NCBI RefSeq assembly: GCF_045277565.1
Contig: NZ_CP123584.1
Span: 4,376,106-4,440,105 of the forward strand
Reading direction: 5' to 3'
Origin: Aliisedimentitalea scapharcae
GTDB taxonomy: Bacteria; Pseudomonadota; Alphaproteobacteria; Rhodobacterales; Rhodobacteraceae
DNA: 64,000 nt
Translations under genes and position numbers: made by a program
The notes under the pieces: generated by a model
What the model saw: the letters and a program-made list of their open reading frames with translations, nothing else
What the model was told of the DNA's origin: nothing
Databases searched by the model: none
Part shown: one piece after another, positions 33,028 to 42,346 of the stretch
Numbering within the stretch: position 1 is the stretch's first letter
Layout: each line of letters starts with the position of its first letter

Positions 33028-33127
33028 GTGGGCGACCTCGTTTACCGACCTGCCTGTCCGCCGCCTAGGCTCCGCCTGTGCGCCGCTGGGCCTTTCTTTG
33101 CGCCATGTTGCAGTCTATTCAGGACTC

Positions 33128-33844
33128 ATGCACTCACTGATCATCCATATGCCAGGCGACACCAAACGGGCCTCCAATGTGGCGACACTGCGCGACACGC
33201 TGCCAAACGCCCAGATTGTTGACGCCGTCATCGGCAAGGATGTGATGGCCACCGGCGGGTGCGCCCCGATTGCCGGTAGCTTGTATCGCCCGTCCTATCC
33301 CTTTCCTCTGTCGCCCGGCGAAGTCGGATGTTTTCTGTCGCACCGCGCCTGCTGGCAAAAGATCGTGGCCCAGGACTGGGAGTGGGCCTTGATCGTCGAA
33401 GACGACCTGTCGGTCGATCCGACCCTCTGGCCGGATGCACTCCACCTCATCGCGGATCACATGACGCCGGATCACTTCATCCGCCTGCCCGCCAAACACC
33501 GCGAGGCCGCGGCGGCGACCGTGGCGCAATTCGGCGAGGCCCGCCTGTTTCTGCCCCGCGTTCCCGGCCTGCAAACTGTCGCTCAGGTGGTGGGGCGCGC
33601 TGCCGCGGCGCGCCTTCTGGCATCTACGGAAACCATCGACCGCCCCGTCGACACCTTCTTGCAAATGCATTGGATTCACGGCCAGACGATCCACACCATC
33701 CTGCCCAATGGCGCTTCGGAACTGACCGACGCACTCGGCGGGTCAACCATTCAAAAGAAATCCGGGCCCCACAGCAAACTCGAACGCGAACTCAAACGCG
33801 CCGTCTACCGGGCCCAGGTCTCGGCCCATCGCCAGCACATGTAA
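33128..33844 (+). CDS. Glycosyltransferase family 25 protein
   Basis: Glycosyltransferase of the GT25 / LPS-biosynthesis type, 238 aa from the ATG at 33128 (MHSLIIHMPGD). The family signatures are LSPGEVGCFLSHRACW (residues 62-76) and ALIVEDDLSVDP, with the metal-binding EDD at 91-93. These enzymes usually add galactose or a related sugar to lipooligosaccharide. The gene stands alone between the pnp terminator and a convergent peroxiredoxin gene. Its stop codon overlaps the T tract of the opposing terminator. Confidence 0.88.
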   Translation: MHSLIIHMPGDTKRASNVATLRDTLPNAQIVDAVIGKDVMATGGCAPIAGSLYRPSYPFPLSPGEVGCFLSHRACWQKIVAQDWEWALIVEDDLSVDPTLWPDALHLIADHMTPDHFIRLPAKHREAAAATVAQFGEARLFLPRVPGLQTVAQVVGRAAAARLLASTETIDRPVDTFLQMHWIHGQTIHTILPNGASELTDALGGSTIQKKSGPHSKLERELKRAVYRAQVSAHRQHM

Positions 33845-33869
33845 AAACCCCCGCAGATCGTGCGGGGGT
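33843..33869 (-). terminator. Intrinsic terminator, minus direction (end of peroxiredoxin unit)
   Basis: A 9-bp stem, ACCCCCGCA paired with TGCGGGGGT (33847-33855 and 33861-33869), with a 5-base loop. On the minus strand it runs into five T. It would end transcripts coming from the peroxiredoxin side, beyond repeat element B. Confidence 0.8.
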
Positions 33870-33873
33870 CCAT

Positions 33874-33954
33874 CTTCATCTGGCCAAAAATATCCTCGGG
33901 GGGAGCGTTGCAATCCGATCAGGATTGCAACGCCGGGGGGCAGACAGCCCCCCG
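33874..33954 (-). repeat. Two-hairpin intergenic element, copy B
   Basis: Copy B, read on the minus strand from the peroxiredoxin stop. Hairpin 1 is GGGGGGC-TGTCT-GCCCCCC (33935-33953). Hairpin 2 is a perfect 12-bp stem, GCGTTGCAATCC with its complement (33905-33916 and 33922-33933), longer than in other copies. The core with CCCCGAGGATATTTTTGG then CCAGATGAAG follows (33874-33904). The order and orientation relative to the upstream gene match copies A, C, D and E. Confidence 0.8.
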
Positions 33955-33966
33955 CCCCGGCTCACA

Positions 33967-34617
33967 TCATTCCGGCGCTTTGGTCTTGCGCAGATACGGG
34001 AAAATCGTCTCGAACTGGCCGAATTTGGCGGTCGCATCTTCATTTGAAACGGTCGGCGGGATGATCACGTCTTCGCCCGGAACCCAGTTGGCTGGGGTGG
34101 CAACGCCCTTGCCCGACATCTGCAATCCATCCAGAGCGCGCAGGATTTCGGCAAAGTTGCGCCCAACCGTCATCGGATAGGTCATGCTCAACTTCAACTG
34201 CTTGTCCGGCCCGATGACAAAAACAGACCGCACGGTTGCGCTGTCGGCAGGGGTGCGCCCGTCGGGCATATAGGCTTCGGCCGGCAGCATGTCGAACGCC
34301 TTGGACACGGCCAACCCTTCGTCCGCGATGATCGGGAACCCGGCGGCGGCATTGCCGTATTTCTCGATGTCACCCTTCCACTTCTTGTGGTCCTCGACGC
34401 CATCCACGGACACGCCGATAACCTTGCAATCCCGCTTGGCCCATTCGTCGCTCAGCTGGGCAACAGCCGAAAACTCGGTGGTGCACACTGGGGTAAAATC
34501 CTTGGGGTGCGAAAACAGGATCGCCCAGCTGTCGCCGATCCAGTCATGAAAGGTGATTGTGCCCTGGTCCGTTTCGGCCGTGAAATTCGGGACGGTGTCA
34601 TTGATGCGCAAACCCAT
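33967..34617 (-). CDS. 1-Cys (Prx6-type) peroxiredoxin
   Basis: Thiol peroxidase of the Prx6/AhpC-TSA family, 216 aa, cytosolic. The peroxidatic cysteine is C45 in DFTPVCTTEFS. The C-terminal extension with VGRNFAEILRALDGLQ and GEDVIIPPTVSNEDA is typical of 1-Cys members. No second resolving Cys of the 2-Cys type is seen. It is divergent from the aldehyde dehydrogenase gene 283 bases away, and an 18-bp palindrome lies in that space. Confidence 0.95.
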   Translation of the reverse strand: MGLRINDTVPNFTAETDQGTITFHDWIGDSWAILFSHPKDFTPVCTTEFSAVAQLSDEWAKRDCKVIGVSVDGVEDHKKWKGDIEKYGNAAAGFPIIADEGLAVSKAFDMLPAEAYMPDGRTPADSATVRSVFVIGPDKQLKLSMTYPMTVGRNFAEILRALDGLQMSGKGVATPANWVPGEDVIIPPTVSNEDATAKFGQFETIFPYLRKTKAPE

Positions 34618-34784
34618 GGGGCTCTCCTCTGTCTGTGGCGTTCTGTGGTGTTGATCTTCGCGATCAACTTAATACGTCTGCCGCCGCGTTACAGCCCCAA
34701 CTGACAATTCTTCTCAGATTCACCCTCCAATTGGCGTCGGGCCGATTTTTCGGGCGCACCGTGGCGGAACAAGGATCTGGATGA

Positions 34785-34802
34785 ATAATTTGATCAAATT
34801 AT
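34785..34802. promoter_or_regulatory. Perfect 18-bp palindrome upstream of aldehyde dehydrogenase
   Basis: ATAATTTGATCAAATTAT is a perfect inverted repeat. It lies 98 bases before the aldehyde dehydrogenase ATG and about 170 bases upstream of the divergent peroxiredoxin start. It is AT-rich in a GC-rich background, as expected of an operator. It resembles a half-spaced FNR-like TTGAT/ATCAA pair but lacks the four-base spacer, so the regulator is unknown. Confidence 0.6.
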
Positions 34803-34900
34803 GAAAATCCCTCTGTTGCCCCTCCGGCGCGACAGTGACACAGTGACGCCGAAAAGCCGACCAACAGGTCGGAAGAGAATCGGTCTCGGGAGACGACATC

Positions 34901-36340
34901 ATGATCGAAAAACGCGATTTCTATATCAACGGCCAATGGGTGGCCCCCTCGCAACCGAACGACTGCCAGGTCATCGACCCTTCGACCGAAGACCCCTGTG
35001 CCGTCATTTCGCTGGGCGCGCAGGCAGATACCGATGCCGCCGTTGCAGCAGCCAAGGCGGCTCTGCCCGGCTGGATGGCCACACCTGTGGCCGACCGAAT
35101 CGCAATGGTTGAAAAGCTGGTCGATATCTACAAAACCCGGGGCGAGGATCTGGCCCAGGCGATGACGGCCGAAATGGGTGCCCCCATCGACATGGCCCGC
35201 ACCCAACAGGTCGGCACCGGCATCTGGCACCTGAAGAATTTCATCCGCGCAGCCAAATCGTTTGAATTCGAACAGCCCCTGGGCGATCACGCCCCCGAAG
35301 ACCGCATCATCCACGAGGCCGTTGGCGTTGCCGCGCTGATCACGCCGTGGAACTGGCCGATGAACCAGATCACGCTCAAGGTCGGCGCCGCCGCGATCGC
35401 GGGCTGCACCATGGTTCTGAAACCCTCCGAACAAAGTCCGCTCAACGCCATGGTCTTTGCCGAAATGATGGACGAGGCGGGTTTCCCCGCTGGTGTGTTC
35501 AACCTGGTCAACGGCGATGGCGTGGGCGTCGGATCACAGCTGTCCACCCACCCGGATGTCGACATGGTCTCGTTCACCGGCTCGACCCGCGCCGGCACGC
35601 TGATTTCCAAAGCCGCCGCCGACACGCTGAAAAAGGTGCATCTGGAACTGGGCGGCAAAGGTGCCAATGTGGTCTTTGCGGACGCAGACGAAAAGGCCGT
35701 CAAACGCGGTGTTCTGCACATGATGAACAACACGGGCCAAAGCTGCAACGCCCCCAGCCGGATGCTGGTTCAACGCCCGATTTACGACAGGGCGGTTGAA
35801 ACCGCCGCCGAAGTGGCCGCCAAGGTTACGGTCGGCAATGCCCACGACGAAGGTCGCCATATCGGCCCCGTGGTGAATGAATTGCAGTGGACCAAGATCC
35901 AGGACCTGATCCAAAAAGGCATCGACGAAGGCGCCCGCCTGGTCGCCGGCGGCACCGGTCGCCCCGACGGTCTGAACAAGGGCTATTACGTCAAACCGAC
36001 CATCTTTGCCGATGCCGACAATCAGATGATCGTCGCACGCGAAGAGATCTTTGGCCCGGTGCTGACGATGATCCCCTTTGACACCGAAGAGGAAGCCATC
36101 GAAATCGCCAATGACACGCCCTATGGCCTGACAAACTATGTCCAGACCCAGGACCCGGCCCGCGCCAACCGGATGGCCCGCGCCCTACGTTCTGGCATGG
36201 TGGAAATGAACGGAAAATCCCGTGCGGCTGGGTCGCCGTTTGGCGGCATGAAGCAATCCGGCAACGGACGCGAAGGCGGCACCTGGGGTCTCGAAGATTT
36301 TCTCGAAGTCAAGGCTGTCGGCGGCTGGGCCGCAGAATAA
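34901..36340 (+). CDS. Aldehyde dehydrogenase family protein
   Basis: NAD(P)+-dependent aldehyde dehydrogenase, 479 aa, soluble. The cofactor-binding FTGSTRAG is at residues 225-232. The general base is E249 in LELGGKGANVVF. The catalytic nucleophile is C282 in NNTGQSCNAPSRML. PWNWPMNQI near residue 149 is also typical. The sequence is of the broad-specificity aldehyde dehydrogenase type, and the substrate cannot be fixed. It follows a palindrome that may be its operator, and repeat element C follows it. Confidence 0.95.
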   Translation: MIEKRDFYINGQWVAPSQPNDCQVIDPSTEDPCAVISLGAQADTDAAVAAAKAALPGWMATPVADRIAMVEKLVDIYKTRGEDLAQAMTAEMGAPIDMARTQQVGTGIWHLKNFIRAAKSFEFEQPLGDHAPEDRIIHEAVGVAALITPWNWPMNQITLKVGAAAIAGCTMVLKPSEQSPLNAMVFAEMMDEAGFPAGVFNLVNGDGVGVGSQLSTHPDVDMVSFTGSTRAGTLISKAAADTLKKVHLELGGKGANVVFADADEKAVKRGVLHMMNNTGQSCNAPSRMLVQRPIYDRAVETAAEVAAKVTVGNAHDEGRHIGPVVNELQWTKIQDLIQKGIDEGARLVAGGTGRPDGLNKGYYVKPTIFADADNQMIVAREEIFGPVLTMIPFDTEEEAIEIANDTPYGLTNYVQTQDPARANRMARALRSGMVEMNGKSRAAGSPFGGMKQSGNGREGGTWGLEDFLEVKAVGGWAAE

Positions 36341-36374
36341 CCCACCGCCTGCGCAAGAGTGACAAGGGCTGAAT

Positions 36375-36490
36375 GGGGGCACTGCCCCCGCAGCCTTTGG
36401 CTGCTCCCCCGGGATATTTTTGGCCAGATGAATGAAGGATCCCCTGTTCATCTGGCCGTAAATATCCCGGAGCGCGAGGCAGAGCCTCGC
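36375..36490 (+). repeat. Two-hairpin intergenic element, copy C
   Basis: Copy C starts 34 bases after the aldehyde dehydrogenase stop. Hairpin 1 is GGGGGC-ACT-GCCCCC (36375-36389). Hairpin 2 is CAGCC-TTT-GGCTG (about 36391-36403). The core carries CCCCCGGGATATTTTTGGCC and then AGATGAA (36406-36432). It is followed by an inverted second core (36447-36470) and a GCGAGGC-A-GAGCCTCGC-type hairpin (36474-36490). Like copy A it lies between convergent genes and has the doubled, palindromic core. Confidence 0.82.
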
Positions 36491-36552
36491 AAACCTGCCT
36501 AGCCAACCGGAGGACGAACGGGTGTTCAGCACCTAGGCTCAGCCTTCAGGTT

Positions 36553-36993
36553 TCAGGTCACCCTCCGGGCAACCACCAACTGTGGGTGCCCGTCCGAGGT
36601 TTTCCTGGGCGACCGTCCGTCCCAGCCGATCACACCGGTGACTCGCTGGCGCAATGCGGAAAAGCTGGCAAACCGCACCACATCGACCGGCGCGTCGAAA
36701 TGCAGCGTCACACGACGATGCGCCCCATCCCCAAGGTTGGACAACGCGCGAATCTCGCCGCTAAAAGCTTGTCCCAGGTAGCGCCCCTGAACCCGCTGCC
36801 CGACATGCAGCTCCATCCGGTTTGTGCTCCGGGCCCTCAGCGTATTCCAGTCCCGCGCGCCATATTGGTGCGCCACCAACTCCAACGCCGCGCTATGCGT
36901 GATCACGGTGCCGGTGCTTTGCAATCGCTCGCGCAGCCGTTTGGCCTGCGATTTAAGGTCCTCTACAGGAGGAGCATTTTGTGAATCTGTCAT
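36553..36993 (-). CDS. Glyoxalase-superfamily-associated small protein (Glyoxalase_8-type)
   Basis: 146-aa soluble protein. Its N-terminal 55 residues (LKSQAKRLRERLQSTG and ALELVAHQYGARDWNTL) match the domain annotated as glyoxalase-related (Glyoxalase_8), which often stands alone without a glyoxalase. The C-terminal part (GQRVQGRYLGQAFSGEIRAL) is a predicted beta-rich module found with it. No catalytic residues are evident, and the function is not established. It is convergent with the aldehyde dehydrogenase. Confidence 0.75.
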   Translation of the reverse strand: MTDSQNAPPVEDLKSQAKRLRERLQSTGTVITHSAALELVAHQYGARDWNTLRARSTNRMELHVGQRVQGRYLGQAFSGEIRALSNLGDGAHRRVTLHFDAPVDVVRFASFSALRQRVTGVIGWDGRSPRKTSDGHPQLVVARRVT

Positions 36994-37262
36994 CCGTCGC
37001 CTCGTTTCAGCGGCATGTCTGTGTCAGACGGAGCTTGCATTGCCATCCAGTCGCATGCCTGCATTCAGAGCTACGAAGGGTGTCATATCAAACGGGTTTC
37101 ACCATCGCCAAAAGGGCGCGCAAGCGGCAGGGACCCGGCCCTGCCCCCGTTTACGGTCATGTCGCCACCACCGTCAACCCCTTCCCCCTTGATCTCAAGG
37201 TGGCTTGAGATGCCAGTCTGGCCCCGACTCATCATTGACGCTACCCAAAGGATTCGTGCCCC

Positions 37263-37730
37263 ATGCCTGCCATCTCGAACATCACCGGCCTGTTTGAAAC
37301 CCACCTGCCTGTTGCCGATCTTGATCGCTCGATCCAATTCTACCGCGACCGGATCGGGTTACAGCTGGCTCGCGTTGTCCCGGACAGGAATGTCGCCTTC
37401 CTTTGGGTCGCTGGCCCGGAACAGGGGATGCTGGGGCTTTGGGGCGGTCAGGCCGGGCCGCTGCGCATGACCCTGCACTTTGCGTTTCGACTCGCTCTGT
37501 CAGAGCTTGTTGACCTGCCGGACCGGCTCGGTGCGCGCGGCATTCAGCCCCTGGGGTTTCACGCTGAACCGGTTGTCGAACCTGTGGTGATCGGCTGGAT
37601 GCCGGCCGCGTCGGTCTATTGCAAAGACCCCGATGGCCATTCGTTGGAGTTTCTCAGCCCCCTCCGCGATCCGGCAGACGATGATTTCGGCATTGGCCCG
37701 CTGTCGCACTGGCGCGCGCGGCATCGGTGA
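37263..37730 (+). CDS. VOC (glyoxalase/bleomycin resistance) superfamily protein
   Basis: Cytosolic 155-aa protein with one vicinal-oxygen-chelate fold. FETHLPVADLDRSIQFYRDRIGLQLA (split here: FETHLPVADL, then DRSIQFYRDRIG) opens the first beta-alpha-beta module. VYCKDPDGHSLEFLSPL ends the second and provides the Glu ligand position. Family members include dioxygenases, glyoxalases and drug-binding proteins, and the activity cannot be assigned. It is 75 bases upstream of a fucosyltransferase gene on the same strand. Confidence 0.85.
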   Translation: MPAISNITGLFETHLPVADLDRSIQFYRDRIGLQLARVVPDRNVAFLWVAGPEQGMLGLWGGQAGPLRMTLHFAFRLALSELVDLPDRLGARGIQPLGFHAEPVVEPVVIGWMPAASVYCKDPDGHSLEFLSPLRDPADDDFGIGPLSHWRARHR

Positions 37731-37805
37731 AATTCGCCGATGCTCTGGCCTTGGGCGACAGTCCAGCCTACACAGGTCACACCACACCCAGCCAAAGACA
37801 CCCCG

Positions 37806-38651
37806 ATGATCACCACCCGCCTTCACGGCCGCCTCGGCAACCAGATGTTTCAATATGCTGCCGCCGCCGGTCTGGCTGCGCGCCACAGCGTGCCGGTCGC
37901 CCTGGACAGCCGCGAGGCCATTGCCAACGGCGAAGGCGTGCTGACGCGGGTGTTTGACCTGCCTTTGGTGGCCCCCGATCGCCTGCCCCCGCTCAAGACC
38001 CACAACCCGCTGCGCTATGCGGTGTGGCGCAAAGCCGGCGGGGCACCGCGATTTCGGCGTGAAACCGGGTTGGGGTACAATGCCGCAATCACCGGATATG
38101 ACGACGGGTGTTACCTGCACGGATACTGGCAAAGCGAAGCCTACTTCGCCCATATCGCCGATCAGATCCGCCGCGATTTCACCTTTCCCCTGCTCGGCGA
38201 TCCGCAAAACATCGCGATGGCCGACCGGATCACGTCCACCCCATCCGTGTCACTGCACGTGCGGCGTGGTGACTACCTGACACTCAACGCCCATGTGCTG
38301 TGTGATCAATCCTATTACGAGGCCGCCCTGACCCGCATCGTTCAGGGCCTGGACACCGACCCGACGGTCTATGTGTTTTCCGACGATCCACAATGGGCCA
38401 AGGACAACCTGCCGCTGCCTTTCGACAAAGTGGTCGTGGATTTCAACGGGCCGGACGCCGATTACGAAGACATGCGCCTGATGTCGATGTGCCAACACAA
38501 CATCATCGGCAACAGCTCGTTTTCCTGGTGGGCGGCCTGGCTGAACCGCAACCCGGGCAAACGGGTGGCAGGACCAGCCCGCTGGTTCGGAGACCCCAAA
38601 TTGTCAAACCCGGACATCCTGCCCAGCGACTGGTTCAGAATCGATCCCTGA
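37806..38651 (+). CDS. GT11 alpha-1,2-fucosyltransferase-like protein
   Basis: 281-aa glycosyltransferase of family GT11 (alpha-1,2-fucosyltransferase type), from the ATG at 37806. It starts MITTRLHGRLGNQMFQYAAA, with the GNQMFQYA signature. The donor-binding motif HVRRGDY lies near residue 150. FSDDPQW and NSSFSWWAAWLN are the other conserved blocks. It probably acts on an O-antigen or capsule-like glycan; a GDP-fucose supply pathway is not in this window. An upstream frame to 37740 is non-homologous. Confidence 0.9.
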   Translation: MITTRLHGRLGNQMFQYAAAAGLAARHSVPVALDSREAIANGEGVLTRVFDLPLVAPDRLPPLKTHNPLRYAVWRKAGGAPRFRRETGLGYNAAITGYDDGCYLHGYWQSEAYFAHIADQIRRDFTFPLLGDPQNIAMADRITSTPSVSLHVRRGDYLTLNAHVLCDQSYYEAALTRIVQGLDTDPTVYVFSDDPQWAKDNLPLPFDKVVVDFNGPDADYEDMRLMSMCQHNIIGNSSFSWWAAWLNRNPGKRVAGPARWFGDPKLSNPDILPSDWFRIDP

Positions 38652-38672
38652 TCTCCCCTCAACCCGGCGTAG

Positions 38673-38692
38673 GGTGCGTGCTTGCACGCACC
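38673..38692. repeat. Palindromic intergenic repeat, copy 2 (3' of rlmN)
   Basis: GGTGCGTGC-TT-GCACGCACC, the same 9-bp palindrome as at 11014-11033. It lies 11 bases past the rlmN stop and between the convergent fucosyltransferase and rlmN genes. The flank away from rlmN again reads CCTACG plus CG on the minus strand. Confidence 0.75.
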
Positions 38693-38703
38693 TCCCGATC
38701 AGA

Positions 38704-39888
<1,185 letters not shown>

Positions 39889-40180
39889 GGCAAAGGGTCC
39901 GGTTTTGTCGGGTGGATGCGCCTCTATATAGGATTCTGAACCAAGAGCAAAAGGATTCAGACTCTTTTCCGACCGCGCCCCCACCCCGACACGGCCCGAT
40001 CTGCTGGGCCTGCTGCCCGGGTCGACGCGGACAAAGGTCAAAGGCGCGCCCCATCACATTCATGAATCGTTTTTCGCGAATTTGTTGACGGGCCGTCCAA
40101 TTTTGTCGTTACTGGAACAAAAGGTATTTCCAAGAGGCAGGTATTCTCCGAGCTCCGTTCGTATCACCAATTTTTTCCAG

Positions 40181-40185
40181 GGAGG
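40181..40185 (+). promoter_or_regulatory. Strong Shine-Dalgarno for the SBP56-family gene
   Basis: GGAGG nine bases ahead of the ATG at 40195 decides the start. A possible -35 box (TTGACG near 40084) lies upstream, with no clear -10. Confidence 0.7.
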
Positions 40186-40194
40186 AAAATTGAA

Positions 40195-41595
40195 ATGAAC
40201 TTGCGACCCGACCCGACATTTCACGCCACACCCAAGCTGGCCATGGCCGCTCCGGTGGAAAAGCTTGCCTTCACACTGATGCTCAGTCCGGATGGATCCC
40301 AACCTGATGGCCTGGCAGTTGTGGACGTGGACCCGACATCAGGGACCTATGGCCAGGTTGTTCATTCGCTGATGATGCCGAATACCGGCGACGAATTTCA
40401 CCATTTCGGCTGGAATGCCTGCTCTTCCGCGCTCAGCCCGCTGACCGGCCATGCCTTTCTGGAACGCCGCTATCTGATCATTCCCGGCATCCGCTCCAGC
40501 CGCATCTACATCATCGACGTCAAGGAACCCCTGAACGCCAAAATTCACAAGATCATCGAACCCGAAGAAGTCTGGGCAAAAACCGGCTATTCGCGTCCGC
40601 ATACCATCCACTGCGGTCCCGAAGGCATCTACGTGTCCACCCTGGGCGGCGGCGGCGAAGATGGCACCGACGGACCTCCGGGCATTTTCATCATGGATTG
40701 CGAGACCTTCGAAATCCTTGGTCGCTATGAAATGGACCGGGGCATTCAGGACAAACATTACGATTTCTGGTGGAACCTGCCGCGCGACTACATGGTCAGC
40801 TCGGAATGGGGCCTGCCGCCGCAGTTCGAAAACGGAATCGTCGCCGAAGATCTGCTGAGCAACAAATACGGCCACAGCATCCATTTCTGGGATCTGCGCG
40901 CGCGCAAGAATATCCAGACGATTGATCTGGGTGAAAACCATCAGATGGCGCTGGAAATTCGCCCGGCACACGACCCGGCCAAGCAATACGGGTTCTGCGG
41001 CGTTGTCGTGGATACAACCAACCTTCAGGGCGCAATCTTTACGTGGTGGCGCAATGATGACGGCACATTCGAGGCCAAGAAAACCATCACCATCGACCCC
41101 CAACCCGCCGCAGCCGACGACCTGCCGGACCTGCTCAAGGGGTTCGAGGCCGTGCCACCGCTGGTGACCGACATTGACCTCAGTCTGGATGACCGGTTTC
41201 TCTATGTTGCCTGCTGGGGGACCGGCGAAATGCATCAATACGATGTGTCCGACCCGATGAACCCGACGTTGGCAGGCAAGGTCGAAATCGGCGGCATCGT
41301 CAAAAAGACGCCGCACCCGAACGGACAGACATTCGGCTATGGCCCGCAGATGGTCGAAATCAGCCGCGATGGCAAACGCGTGTATTGGACGAACTCGCTC
41401 TATTCCACCTGGGACGATCAATTCTATCCCGGCGAAAGAGGTGCTGCGATGGTGATGGCGAATGCCGGTGATTCTGGCGGTCTGACGCTGGACGAAAACT
41501 TCTGGGTCGCCTTCCCGGACGGGTATCGCAGCCATCAGATCCGCCTGGAAGGCGGTGATTGTTCGACCGACAGCTTCTGCTATCCCAACACCTGA
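40195..41595 (+). CDS. Selenium-binding protein (SBP56) / methanethiol oxidase-type protein
   Basis: 466-aa protein of the SBP56/SELENBP1 family. Bacterial members (MtoX) are copper-dependent methanethiol oxidases that convert methanethiol, a product of DMSP breakdown, to formaldehyde, sulfide and peroxide. Conserved His/Cys patches are EFHHFGWNACSS (H69, H70, C76), RPHTIHCGPEG (H136, H139, C140) and GHSIHFWDL. There is no signal peptide, whereas periplasmic MtoX proteins have one, so location and metal loading may differ. It is followed immediately by a polytopic membrane protein. I leave the symbol blank because activity cannot be told from sequence alone. Confidence 0.88.
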   Translation: MNLRPDPTFHATPKLAMAAPVEKLAFTLMLSPDGSQPDGLAVVDVDPTSGTYGQVVHSLMMPNTGDEFHHFGWNACSSALSPLTGHAFLERRYLIIPGIRSSRIYIIDVKEPLNAKIHKIIEPEEVWAKTGYSRPHTIHCGPEGIYVSTLGGGGEDGTDGPPGIFIMDCETFEILGRYEMDRGIQDKHYDFWWNLPRDYMVSSEWGLPPQFENGIVAEDLLSNKYGHSIHFWDLRARKNIQTIDLGENHQMALEIRPAHDPAKQYGFCGVVVDTTNLQGAIFTWWRNDDGTFEAKKTITIDPQPAAADDLPDLLKGFEAVPPLVTDIDLSLDDRFLYVACWGTGEMHQYDVSDPMNPTLAGKVEIGGIVKKTPHPNGQTFGYGPQMVEISRDGKRVYWTNSLYSTWDDQFYPGERGAAMVMANAGDSGGLTLDENFWVAFPDGYRSHQIRLEGGDCSTDSFCYPNT

Positions 41596-41597
41596 AC

Positions 41598-42257
41598 GTG
41601 GGGGCGGAACACTCCTTGGCGGCCCTTTGGTGGGCCGTCATCGCCTCGGGGATCTATCATGGCGTGAATCCGGGAATGGGTTGGCCACTATCCGTTTCCG
41701 CAGCCCTGATGGAGGGGCGGCGGAGTGCCCTGATCCGCGCGCTGGCGATGTTGGCGCTGGGTCATTTTCTGGCCATGTCGGCGATTCTATTGCCGTTCTC
41801 GGCGATGGTCGGGCTGGTCCAATGGCAACGCGAAATCCGCATCGCGGCAGGGATCCTGGTCATGGGATTTGGTGTGTACCTGCTGATCAACCGCCGCCAC
41901 CCGCGGATTCTGGCCCGGATCAAACCCACCCGACTGGCGCTGTGGTCCTTTCTTGCGGCCACCGCCCACGGGGCCGGCATGATGCTGGTTCCCATCTATC
42001 TGGGGCTGTGCCGGATTGACGAACTGGACAGCGGACACAGGGCCGCCTCTGAACTGATGTCCAGCAACATTGATACGGCGCTGTCGGTGGCCGTTGTCCA
42101 CACCGTCGCAATGACCCTGTCCGGAGGCCTGCTGGCCATTGGGGCCTACACGTGGCTGGGTCTCAAATTCCTCTCCCGAACATGGGTAAACATGGACACT
42201 GTCTGGGCGCTCAGCCTGCTGCTGGTGGGTGCCATCGGGCTGTGGACCGCATGGTAA
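41598..42257 (+). CDS. Polytopic membrane protein downstream of SBP56 gene
   Basis: About 219 aa with six predicted TM helices and His-containing membrane motifs, GIYHGVNPGMGW near the N-terminus and TAHGAGMML in the middle, plus a central VVHTVAMTLSGG. The layout recalls small metal-handling or HupE/NicO-like transporters, but I do not recognise the family with certainty. I start at a GTG at 41598, two bases after the SBP56 stop. A TTG at 41559 inside the SBP56 gene, with AAGG upstream, is an alternative. Tight linkage suggests a role with the SBP56 protein, perhaps in copper or substrate handling (inference). Confidence 0.7.
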   Translation: MGAEHSLAALWWAVIASGIYHGVNPGMGWPLSVSAALMEGRRSALIRALAMLALGHFLAMSAILLPFSAMVGLVQWQREIRIAAGILVMGFGVYLLINRRHPRILARIKPTRLALWSFLAATAHGAGMMLVPIYLGLCRIDELDSGHRAASELMSSNIDTALSVAVVHTVAMTLSGGLLAIGAYTWLGLKFLSRTWVNMDTVWALSLLLVGAIGLWTAW

Positions 42258-42346
42258 CCCGCCCGCCCCCCCCGGCCCCGCTCCCCCGTCTTGTCCGAAC
42301 CCTGCGCATCCCCTAGGCTGAAGGACTTAACCGGGAGGAATTCAAA

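Noticed and set aside
36994..37262. Possible small gene between the Glyoxalase_8-type and VOC genes
   Set aside because: Frames of 75-150 codons exist but have no ribosome site or protein-like composition. I see nothing else in this stretch.
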